64,000 nucleotides of DNA from Cyprinodon diabolis (Eukaryota > Chordata > Actinopteri > Cyprinodontiformes > Cyprinodontidae). Shown here in pieces: positions 12,259 to 23,790 of this stretch. The number at the start of each line of letters is the position of its first letter. The stretch's first letter is position 1. The translations under genes and the position numbers were made by a program. Where the stretch lies: assembly GCA_030533445.1 (NCBI GenBank), contig CM060073.1, forward strand, positions 39,281,428-39,345,427. Direction: 5' to 3'. Under the pieces are notes generated by a model, which made no database searches, was not told the origin of the DNA, and was given only the letters and a program-made list of their open reading frames with translations.

Positions 12259-15200
12259 TTAGAAATCCTCCCAGTTTGTGCACAGCTCCTCTGCCTCTGA
12301 GGAATAAAGAGCACATGTTGCACTTTGCAGAGGAAGGCTGACCTGTAAGGCAATACAGAGGTGGGAAAAAAGGAGAAATTAGTCACAAAACAAAATTAGA
12401 TAAGTCCAGCTGATTATATCATACTTTAGGAATAAGTGGAGGGGTCAATTTTCTTTTGCAAAGTCCATCCCAGTTGAATCCATTAAACCACCTGAAGACA
12501 AACAGCGTATCTTATTAAATATTTAGTTTACAGGCAGTGCTCAGAATTTTTATTTGATTAAATGAAGTCATGTTCTCACTTGTGCTTTTGAATGGCCTTG
12601 GCCCCGTTTGTCTGACTGACCAGCCTCTCTGAAGGTTTGCCCCTGGGTGATAGAAAGCAAAAAAACAACATGAATAATAACCATCTGCTTCCTGTCCTTA
12701 AGTGATGGAAGAAAACACTAAAACTTATCACAATACATCGACTGGTTTTGGCTTTTGTGGTCATGTTGAACCATATTCATACCTGCACAGTTTTCTAATT
12801 AGATCGCAGGCATCTTTGCAGAAAGATTCCGGGAATTCAGACTGATCTATGCCACAAACTGATGCTGAGAGAATCTTTACGGGGTCAGAACCATCAAATG
12901 GAAGCCTTTAGAAGAAAAAAAGAATTCAATTGAGAACCTTTGTTCGAAGTCAGAAAATACCTAAAACTTTTCAACATTTGGTCCCATTTGGTTTCATGTT
13001 TTTTTTTTTCAATTAGATTAACTGTGAAAGAATAAACAAAAAAAAGCAGGGAATAATCATGATGTGGAAAGAAATCAAACATAGTTTGTAACATATGTGT
13101 TTTGTCAATAATTAGCAATTTTTTGTATTTTCATAGCCACAGAGGTTGTCAGCTTTGCACATCCAACAAATCCAACAAAATTTCTCCATTTCATTTTAGT
13201 AAAATAGCTCTTTTCTAAAAAAAAAACCCTCTTTTAAATCCCCTGGTTTATAGTTTGATTAAGGTCTAGACTTTGACTAGGCCATTTTCAATGTTCTTCA
13301 GTGTCATTCTGCAGTCTCAAATCACAGATTTCTATTCGTATCAGGTTGTATCCTTTTGCTTAAGTCTGTGAATAATAACATCATTAAGTTAGTCTATCGC
13401 ATGAAATTCCAACAAGGGATGACATAGTTTGACCAAATGTCGAAAAGATCAAGATGTGATCTCTTTACAAGCCTGCTCCATTTCATTTTATTTACATCAC
13501 CACAGTTTAAAACAAAGCATTGTTTCTCAAGCGCAGAAAACTTACCTACCGCTGAGAAGTTCAAACACAAAAACACCCAGTGACCAAAGGTCTGCTTCTG
13601 TACTGTGTCCCCTGCTCAGGATGATTTCAGGAGCCATGTAGCCCAGCGTCCCGCAGAACGTCCATGTCCTCTTACCCTCCTCAACCCTCTTCAGACATCT
13701 GGAGCTAATCTACGGTAGACATCAGTACAGTCAGTATTGCCCACCACCCTAAATAAAATGAAGCAAACAGAACATGGAGGTGAGGTCAGTTTGTAGTTAC
13801 CAGTTTACCATAACCCTGCTCGTCCAGAACAACATTTTCAGGCTTGACGTCTCTGTAGACGATTCTTTGAGAGTGGAGGAAACTCAACGCTTCGACAACA
13901 CAAGCTGTATAGAACTTAGTGCTGGTTTCATCTAAATTTCCCCTGAAAAATAATGGAGAAGTTCTCAAGTTGAGCAGAAGAACAAACAATTTCTTTTTAT
14001 AAAACAAAAGGGTGTGATTCACTGAACCAAAATTAAATAATATATGCATTAGTTCAAATCTGTAGATTGATGTTAAAAGAAGACAAAAAAATCAAATAAC
14101 AGGTCAGGTTGGTGTAGTTTAACATACTCACTTTTCTTTGAGTAGACGGGACAAATTTCCACCCAGACAAGCTTCTGTCAAACTATAAAGATGCTCAGCA
14201 TCTCTGAACGTTTTGTACAGTCTGTGATCAACACATAGAAAACAGAGTTACAAAGTAGCCCTTCCTCATTAATGTTTTCCCATTGCTCTCACATTACAAC
14301 CACTTACTGACTTATATTTATATAGGGATGTCCTGATCCTATATTAATATCGGATATCGGTCCAAAATTAGGCAAAAAATTGATATTGGATTTTATCGGG
14401 CGACATCTTAAATCTATTTATATAGATATTTCCGTGCTGATAGAAACACTTCTGTTAAAAGTCTCTGTAGCTCATTGGTTAATTTTATTTTTATGGGTCA
14501 GTTGTTTTCATACTTTTTTGTTTTTGACTTTTGTTCCCTTTTTTAATAATATTACTTGTGTGATTCCTTCTAGTATCGTATCGGGTCAATGTCGGTATTG
14601 GACAATTCTCAAAGCTGAAATCTCAGTATCGGAAATTGTACCGGAAATGAAAAAGTTGTATCGGGACATCTCTATATTTAAATGGGGTTTTATGTGGTCG
14701 ACAGCACAAGCTTTTCAAAACTGCCAACATAAACTGAAAAGTGTGTCAATCACTTGTTTTTTAGGTCCTCAGTTTGTTGTCAGGATCTGTTTTTGTTTAT
14801 CACTTGATTATATTTTGCTGTTTATATTTGTAAATAAACAGCATGCTGTTTGATGTGGTGGAATGGAAAAAAGTTTAAAAGGGTGTTAAGACTTTTGCAA
14901 AACACTATAACCAGTTGAAAAAAGTCACCTGACTAGGAATGGACAGCGGGCCTCCATCAGGATGCTGCGCTCTCTCAGAATGTGCTCACACTGGCCGCTG
15001 TTCAGGATGAGCTTCTTCTTCAGGACCCTAATGGCAAAAACACACCTGATGTTGCTTCTCAGCTGTACCTGAAAGCAATGAGAGAAAAAAAATCAATACA
15101 TAGGTGTGTGGAAATGAGGAATATCAATGAGGCAGGAGCTCTGGGATCTGTGTGATTACGAGTGGGTTGCTGCAAGATCAACTCTTTACCAAGTCTACGT

Positions 15201-18200
15201 GACTAAACTCCCCAACTCCCAGAGTACGAATAATCTGAAAATCGCTTAAGGTGGAAGATGCCAGGGAGGCAGGATCCCCCTTGGACCTGTGGAGGAAAAC
15301 ACAGATGAAATGGTGTTTGTTATTTTCCGTGGGCATGAAACAAGACTGTGCTGCACTGCTCCTCACTCGATTTTTGATTCATCGCTCTGCTGCAGCTTTG
15401 GAGGGCTGTCAGATCCAGAACCTTTGATAACATCTCTAAAGGTCCTGAAACACAAATAAATAATGAATGTTCTTTGTGCATCTGATAAAAAAGAATCACA
15501 ATAAATAAATGCATTAGAGAATATAAACTGAAGCAGATACACTCAAAATGTATCTCATGAGCTCAGAAAGCCTTCAGCTTACCATCTGTCTATGACCAAG
15601 CATGTCACCTCTCCAAAAGCCACAACATTTACAGACCAAGTGGTTTCTCTGAAGCAGAAAAAAAAGGATAATCATAAGAATTTAATTAAAATTTTTATTT
15701 ATATTTTTAGAAGGAATGGAATGTATAAACAAAAGTATTTTAGTTCCCAAACTATCCTTTAACAAGGCAAGGGCCTATCGCTCTTTTATAATGGCTGATA
15801 GCTGCTGAAAGTTTGTATTTTCCAGCATTAAATTATTTGTTTGACAACATTCACTGAATTGGACTATACTCAAAACAAAAGCAGAGTCCAGATCTTTTTT
15901 ATGATCGCAGAGAGCAGAATATTAACAAATACACACAAACAAAAAACTTGAGCAAGAGCGCATCAATTATTATATTAAGTGAACCAGAAAGTCATGGTTG
16001 TAGACCAGTGATCTAACGAATAAAAACCATGATCCAATATTAATACGACTGAAGCTTAAAGCTGACTGCAGTCTCTGAAAAACTGTAATAAAGTCAACTG
16101 TAAAGGAAAAATGTAAAATTGGTCCAACAGACAAACCGGTTACTATCTTCTCTGTCGGAGCATAATAAATTATAAATGATTTAGTATTACACTGAAAAAA
16201 CTGATGTAAGAAATATCGTTCTAATTTTAAATGTAAATCATCTTTCACAGATTGTCTATCCCACTTCTTCGAATGAAGGGCAAAAATATATCAATATCAG
16301 TTGACTCACCCATATTTCAATTTTTGCAGTGTACATTTTTTGTCCAAGGGCCAGAATCAGGTCTACAGGGGCACCAGCCCCTCTTAGCCCCCATCTAGAA
16401 CCGTCCATGTTTAAGATCCTCACTACTTAACTGTATGTAAGTAAAGATTATATAAATGCATTTACTCAAAGGTTCAGACTAATCCAACCGGAGGTAAAAA
16501 GGAAAGGTTAGGATGATGAGGATCAACTTAGACACTCTCATGGCCAAGTCTATTATGAACAATAGATTCCTGCAAGCTATATCTCACAGCTCAGCGTGAG
16601 GAAAGTTTTACAAGCAGCCTTAAGCGCGAACTAATTTCTCCAACCATCTGAATGTTGGAGCTGAAATTAAGACTCAGACCAGCTATCATTTTTACCACCT
16701 TAATACTTTGGTGCAGCCGTCTAATTCGTAATTTCACTCTGTTTTCCGCTATTCTAGAATCCTGAACACGTCTCCATATTCTTTTCTGAGCTCAACGTCC
16801 TCAGAGATGTTTTTTCATCCGCACAACAGAAACGTATGAACAGTGCTTCTCTCTTTTTCCAAAAACCATACCATGTACAAAATGACTCAAATCACTGTTC
16901 TTTCCCATCCTGATTATCTGTTTGATTTTCACTCAACTTGATCAGTGATTTGTGGCAATAAGTAATTGGTGTACCTCTCAAGGAAGCCAGTTTGTTTAAA
17001 TATTTAACCTAAAGTGTGTATCTGCTGACATCTGTCATGTTCAATGAAACACTGTTCTTTTCTTACCCCCAAAGAGCTTTCTCTCCAAACCATTGTCTCT
17101 CAGAGAGCTGAGCCAAAACTGTCTGCTCCTGGCGGCCTGGCTTCTTCTCCATCACACTCACCTAAGGAGAAAATGGTGATGAAAACTGCAGAGAAGGTGT
17201 GCAGTCTATTATCCCCATTATAGTAGTCATTATTTTATGATGGAGATGAACACTGCAGACAAGAGGCAGACTCTTTCATTCCCATCATCAAATTATTCCT
17301 AAAGCAGCCCTGACATTTGGACTCAGTCTAAATCTTTTTCTTTGAAAGGCTGCTTCTATGTGAGCTGCTGTTAGAGGGCATTTAACTTTACCTGGCCTTT
17401 GCTAATGATATAAAAGCTGTCTCCAATGGCTCCCTGACAACAGACGTAGTCACCATCTATGTAACTCGTCTGAAGTTGGGAAAGAAAAGAAAGGGAAAAT
17501 TACAGTTTTGAGGCTGTTGCACCTACATTTCACAGCTGTGGCAAAATGAAAGCTAAAAAAAAAGGTTCAAAATCTGTTGACGAGAACAATCTGTACCTCT
17601 TCCACATGCAGAGACAGTTTTCTGATGACATTGTCTGGCAACGACTCGAGAAAAGGAATGCTGCAGACAAAAAGAAGCTCCAACTTTCATATTACATTCC
17701 CCAAACTAATATATCAACAAAAAAATGTCTCACAGACAACAACAACAATAGAGCTCCAGGAAGAATAAAAGGGAGCAGACAATATTTAGAATATCAGTCT
17801 GATGTTCACCTTCTCAGCAGCTCCACTGAATGAGAAAGGCGTCTGAGGCCGCATTGTGTGAGCGCGCATTGGAAGCTCCTGCGGTCGATAGCCCACAGCT
17901 TGCTGTCTGTTTGTGCTGCACATCAAAAGACAGAGGCAAGGGGAAAAGATAAAGATTGTGTCAGTGACACAGGAGCGCTGATATAAACACAACAGAGAAT
18001 AGCAGACCGACACTGCCTGCGGCGTCTGGGGCTGAGGAGCCAAAGTTCAGCTGTGCACTAAAATCAGCCAGTTTAGGTCAAGGCTGCATTCAAAATGTCT
18101 CCTTTTTCAGTCCCAGAAAGGACACTGAAGATAGATCTAATCTAATTCCCACCGCCATAAATACCCTCTTTCTATATAATAGAGTTTGTAAGTGGTGTAA

Positions 18201-21200
18201 ATTAATAATGTGCCATATTGATTGGTTCACGGAAGCTTCCTGCAGACGGAAGTAGATGTCCTCGAGACGCTTTAATTACAGCCAATATCTAATAAGATGG
18301 CTTAGCCCTGATATCTTAATTTCCCCGTTCGAACAGTCTGAGCTCCTAATTCATCACCACATGACATCTCATTTATGCCTACTGCTTTTTATTTCATACC
18401 TATCAGGTCATTAAATGCAGATAAAAATAACACCAATGTCCTAGCAAATCTAAGACAACTAAGAAGCTATTGTTCACAGAGTCTCTACACCGAAATAGGC
18501 TTTAGCTATTATTATAAAAACAATTCCAGCATCTATGAACAAAGCTGACCTGCAGCTGCAATTTGCAGAGAAAAACTGCTTCTACTGAGCATTGACCTAC
18601 TGAGGTTGAATATGAAAACAAGCCACGGGCAGCATTTTTAAATGTAGAAAAAAAATATTAAACATGAATCCCTTTTAGGTTGAAACAGTGGTGCATTTGT
18701 TAGCAATGCTGCCTTGCAGCAACAGTGTTTTAGTTTCAAATCCCAGGTGTGCAGCTTCTGCTTGGATTGTCCATGTCCTCCCTCTACATCCGTTCTTCTC
18801 AGGTACAGTTTCATCCCACAGTCCAAAAATATGTAAGAGAGGTTAATTTGTCTCTATAAATTGCCACTTGATTTGAGTGTGTGTGGGTGTGTGTATGGCT
18901 GTATGACAGACCAGCGACCTGAACAGGGTGTCCAGCCCTCTCCTGCTTACTGGGGTTTTCAAAATTTCTTCACCACTTTGCATCCATAACAAAAATACAA
19001 ATAAAACATATTTAATGTTTAGATTGTGATGTGAATACTTGTGGATAACATTCAAAGGGTCTAATATCCTTCTATCTAATTGTAGACTTCCTGAAACACC
19101 TGTTCCCGTATCACTACACCAAAGCCTCGAGGACAGATTCAAACGCAAAGAGAAACTATTTTCATGTCAGGAAGGAGATAAGCACTGCGGGCCCTGAGCG
19201 AACCCAAAGGGAAGGGATGACAATAATGGGCAGTGAACAAAAGAGGACAGGCTGTCACTGTGAGCTGAGTACTGTTACCAGAGAGCAGACAGATAGCGGT
19301 GAGTGGTAAATTGGAATGGCTGGCTTCTCTCAAGCAGCTGAAAGACAGAATTAGAGGCTCAGTGATGGCAAACAAAGTGAGATTTCTTCCCATTTACACT
19401 GATCCTAGCCATTTTCACAGCCTGTTTACCCACATCTAATAGATATTTATTTGTGAAAATACACCAAATACCCTTGGTGATGGCTAGGAAAGTTATTCCA
19501 GAGGGCACTGAGATCAGATGACAGGAGAAATGACGGATCCACATCTGTATTTGTAAATGTTCTGACTAATGCAGGGTTGCAGGGAAAGGTGGTAAATGAT
19601 TGAAATTCTACACATCCCTAAGAAAAAACAAACAAACATGTGAAGCGGCATTGCTGTCTAAGATTTCAAAAGGTTCTTTTATTTTAAATTCCAAAGGCAT
19701 CCTCTGTCTCACACTGCACCAGAACTCTGCATGCTTTTATTTTCAGGGTCATTATTTATATTCCTTCTTTTACAGAATAAATCAAAATGGGATCTCAGCA
19801 GGCTTCCGTACAACAATCGTCAGTACAACCTTTACCTGAGACGGAGTAGGTGTGGGTCCAACTGTGGAGGAGTGTCACATCTCCAAACATGTCCTCTGGC
19901 TCAAAGGTGAGCACCTGCTGGCCATCTTTCCTTACATCCAGTCTGCCTTCTAGCAACGAAATGAACTAATTACACATCACATTTAGTTATGTTAAAAATC
20001 CCACCACAAATATATATTTTATTTTAAACTTGCTGTCTGTTTCTGGAAGAGATATTATGCTTGTTTTTCATAATTATTATCAAATATTATCTGTGTTGTT
20101 GTCTAGATAAAGAATATACACTGCTCAAAGAATAAAGGAAACACTCAAATAACAAATACGAGATCTGAATGAATGGAATATTCTTATTGAATACATTGTT
20201 CTGTACAAAGTTGAATGTGCTGACAACAAAATTGCACACACACACACAAATCTCTTAATCAATGGAGACCTGGATTTGTGGTCACACACAAAATTAAAGT
20301 CGGAAAACACTCTAGAGGCTGGTCCAACTTTGATTTAATGTCCTTAGAACAGTTCAGAATGAGGCTCAGTATTCTATGTGGCCTCCACATGCCTGTATCA
20401 CCTCCCTGCAATGCGTGGGAAATCTCCTGATGAGGTGGTGGATGGTCTTCTAAGGGATCTCCTTCCAGACCTGGACTAAAGCATTTGCCAACTACTGGAC
20501 AATCAGTGGTGGAACTTAACGTTGGTGGATGGATTGAGACATGATGTCCCAGACTTGCTCAATCGGATCCACATCTGGGGAAAGGGCTGGACAGTCCATA
20601 GCTTAAATGCCTTTATCTTTCAAGAACTGCTGACACTCCAGTCGCATGAGGTCTAGCATTATCCTGCACTAGGTGGAACCATGGCCAACTGCAACAAAAT
20701 ATGGTCTCACAAGAGGTCTGAGGAACTCATCTCTTTACCTGATGGCAGCCATGCTAGCTCTGGCGAACACGTGGAGGACTGTGTGGCCCTCCAAAGAAAT
20801 GCCACCCCACACGATTACTGACCCCCTGCCAAACCGGTCATGCTGAAGGATGTTGCAGGCAGCAGATCGCTCTCCACAGTGTTTCCATACTCTGTCATGT
20901 CTGTCACATGCGCTCATTGTGAACCTGCTTTAATCTGTGAACAGCAAAGGGTACCAGTGGCCAGTTTGCCAGTACTGGTGTTCTCTGGCAGATGCCAAGT
21001 GTCCTGCACGGTGTTGGGCTGTGGGCAAAACCACGACCTGTGGACGATGGGCCCTCATACCGTACTCATGGAGACAGGTTCTAACAGTTTGTGCAGACAC
21101 ATGCACATTTGTGGGATGCTGGAGGTTATTTTGCAGGACTCTGGCAGTGCTCCTCCTGTTCCTCCTTGCAGAAAGGTGGAGGTAGTGGTCCTGCTGCTGG

Positions 21201-23370
21201 GTTGTTGCACTCCTACAGCCTCCTCCACGTCTCCTGGTGTTCTGACCTGTCTCCTAGTAGCGCCTCTAGCTTCTGGCCAATTCACTGACAGACAAAGCAA
21301 ACTCCCTTGCCACAGCTCGCATTGATGTGCCATCCTGGATGAGCTGAACTAACTAAGCCACTGTGGGTTGTAAAGTCATTCTCAGGCTACCAGTGTTACC
21401 ACTGCTTTATCAGCATGAAATCAAATATAGGCCAGAAAGCATGAGTTCTGAGAAATGGTCCGTGGTCCTCACCCGCAGGACCACTCCTTTATTAAGCATG
21501 TTTTGCTAATTGCCAATATTGTCAATAATTTCCGCCTGTTGTCTGTTCCATTTTTAGAACAGCATGTCAAATTAATGGCCAATCAGTGTTGCTTCCTAAG
21601 TGGACAGTTTGAATTCACAGAATTTCGATTTTATTGAAATTATACTACATTGTTTATATGTTCCCTTCATTTTTTAAGCAGTGTAGACCTGTAGACCTAA
21701 CTGCAAAACAAAAACACTTTACCATCTACATTTTAGGTTTCGAAAATGTTCTCATATATTGTCTTTCATTTATTTTAGTACTTGATGATTTAACTAATCC
21801 CTACTTGATATTTGTGCATTGTTAATATTCTGTCAACCCAGATTTCTAATTTAATCAGTATGTTTTAGAAAGCAGTAGGCCCACTACTTTCTACCATACC
21901 ATCATATCCATTTTCTATTTTTATTTATTTATTTATTAATTTATTTATTTATTTATTTAATTATTTATTTATTTATTTTGTCTTGCAACACTGAGGTTTG
22001 TGGCTATAATGTGACAAAATGTGAAAAGCATTAATTATAAGGAGCATTTTTAATAACAGTAATAGTGTGTGGTCCTATTTTTCAAGAGTCTAGAGCCTTG
22101 AAACATGAGATGAGAAACATGAGATGTGCTGACACCTTATAAGCAAAGACTCCTCTTCAGCAAACTCAGATGACCCATTTATCTGCTGCTTCTTTTGAGG
22201 TTTTGTTTTTGGTCCACTCCACAAAGCCTCAAACTCAATGCTATTTCTGACATTTTGAAAAAGCTTTCACATTTTGAATTAAAAAAGCTTCCTGGATGGG
22301 AACTGAAACGTCTTCAAACTTGGAAACAAAGTCCAGTGGATTGTTTTTTTTTTAAACTTTTTTGGAACTGCTTCTTTAAAGTTTCATCCCATAATAAAAG
22401 TGTTTCCCTTTCATTTTCTCCCAGGTCTGTTTGATGTATAAATTTTGCTTTAGACAGACATCTTGTTGTCCAGTTAAATCAAAAAGAATCAGTAAGAGAA
22501 TGCAAATTTAAAGTGAACTTGATCATGTCTGGCAGTACTAGAGCACCACTAAGATCTACTATGTCCTCATTAGCATTTTAATGCTGTTGATCATAAGAAG
22601 AAAAGTACCAACCTTCTAAAACAAAGGCCTGATCCCCAGAGGATCCCTCCTGGATGACAAAGCAGCCCTGATTGATAGCGGTTTGCTGCATGCAGGCAGT
22701 GACTGCCTTGATTTCTTCTTCATCAAGGTTCTTCAACAAGTCATTTTTCAAAAACGCTGCCTGGATCAGCTTTTGAGATCTGAGGACATGAAAATATGAC
22801 AGATGTCACACTGTTGCTCATTAATCACCTTCAATGCAGTCTGATGGAGGCTTAGAAGAGATCTAAAAATGATACTTGTTGATTAGCAGTCAATGACAGT
22901 GAGAGCTTTTCTGGTGTGAACTGAGGGAACAGTCCGTGCTCTTACTCCTGGCTTTTGTCACAGCTTCTGTGAGAAACCACAGCGAAAGTCATGAGTTCTG
23001 GAGTGATGGGCTCCGAAATGACTGTCTGCCTTTTTGTAATCCGGTTGTCCTCAATTTGAGCTGCAGAAGCTATAGAAGGAGGAAAAAAAAAAACACCCAT
23101 CCATTTCTAGGTCAGGATTAGAGCTTGTGGCACTTGTTGGACCCAAAATATCACAGACTGAAGCATCAAGCTCCGTCTACCTGCAACCACTGTAGAGGGT
23201 CCAGGGAGGAACAGGGCGGCTCTGTAGCGGTCCAGTTCTTCTTGCAGTCTACGGATGAGTTCGTCCTTTGTGTCCAACTCCAGCTCTAACTCATCTATTA
23301 GTGTGTCCCTCTGTCGAAGCTCCTCAATCTTTAGCTGCAGTGCAAACTGGAGGTCGCGAAGAGTACCCAT
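12259..23370 (-). CDS. PKG1-like protein, candidate pseudokinase, 19 coding exons
   Basis: Coding exons on the minus strand, in transcript order: 23370-23181, 23060-22946, 22779-22613, 19949-19836, 17915-17810, 17660-17597, 17469-17392, 17161-17067, 15648-15583, 15444-15367, 15286-15190, 15068-14929, 14221-14132, 13942-13801, 13709-13546, 12905-12783, 12642-12580, 12491-12425, 12342-12259. All introns are GT-AG and phases match throughout, giving 680 residues (human PKG1 beta has 686). Order: leucine-zipper coiled coil starting MGTLRDLQ (1-53), pseudosubstrate-like [17 protein letters not shown], kinase domain, C-terminus ending in NWEDF like the WDIDF of PKG1. Kept: YRD Asp498, Lys500, Asn503, APE 540-542, activation-loop Thr531. 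Lost: VAIK Lys (Arg404), DFG (Ser-Ser-Arg 516-518), third loop Gly (Ser386), cGMP-cassette arginines (His190, Trp314). Family membership is certain. Which teleost prkg paralogue it is remains open, so no symbol is given. The start was chosen because it matches PKG1 beta and has an in-frame stop just upstream. Confidence 0.93.
14323..14674. mobile_element. hAT-type MITE in a PKG1-like gene intron
   Basis: The ends TAGGGATGTCCTGAT and ATCGGGACATCTCTA are inverted repeats. They are flanked by TATTTATA and TATTTAAA, an eight-base duplication with one change, as expected for hAT. It lies in the intron between exons 15068-14929 and 14221-14132. The 157-codon plus frame is not a transposase I recognise. 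Confidence 0.8.
18700..18965 (+). repeat. Worn copy of the GGAT-tailed SINE-type repeat
   Basis: Shares GCTGCCTTGCAGCAACAGTG, TTTCATCCCACAGTCCAAAA, TTAATTTGTCTCTATAAATT and GACCAGCGACCTG with the other copies but is much diverged. It lies in a PKG1-like gene intron. Confidence 0.65.
20119..21683 (-). mobile_element. Full-length dead Tc1/mariner element
   Basis: The ends CACTGCTCAAAGAATAAAGG and (reversed) CACTGCTTAAAAAATGAAGG are flanked by TA. The length is about 1,565 bases, a whole element. The minus strand carries remains of a transposase, e.g. [18 protein letters not shown] then [18 protein letters not shown] (20917-20740), with an N-terminal part around 21333-21055. Frameshifts and stops break it. 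It lies in the intron between exons 22779-22613 and 19949-19836 of the PKG1-like gene. Confidence 0.9.
21917..21980. repeat. (TTTA)n low-complexity tract
   Basis: About 15 TTTA units with two small breaks, inside a PKG1-like gene intron. Confidence 0.9.
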
Positions 23371-23374
23371 CCCC

Positions 23375-23558
<184 letters not shown>

Positions 23559-23706
23559 GATGACATCCTTATATTTTATGTTACAGTACAGGACACTTAA
23601 GGCAATAGAAATGGAATTGCATTGACTATAGACATAGTTGAACAAAATACAATGAAATAAATCCATATATATGATTTCTGACTACACACACAATCATGTT
23701 TCTTAC

Positions 23707-23790
23707 CCTGTGCAGCCTGAATATCGTTGCAGGGGGGTTTGTCTCACTTGTCTCCTGCAGGTTTGTGCATGTCTAACATGCGACAGGTGT
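23707..23790 (-). other. Possible 5' UTR exon of the PKG1-like gene
   Basis: On the minus strand, GCACAGG followed by GTAAGA gives a good splice donor at 23706-23705. It could join to the TAG at the end of the GATA repeat, which lies just before the start codon. The exon's upstream limit is not visible, and 23790 is only a placeholder. It contains short upstream ATGs. Confidence 0.3.

Noticed and set aside
13230..13340. Phrase GTCTAGACTTTGACTAGGCC as a gene remnant
   Set aside because: It looks like a scrap of a common fish DNA-transposon family but is too short to delimit.
14380..14853. 157-codon plus-strand frame in a PKG1-like gene intron
   Set aside because: It runs from inside a MITE into unique intron sequence and shows no transposase or other motif.
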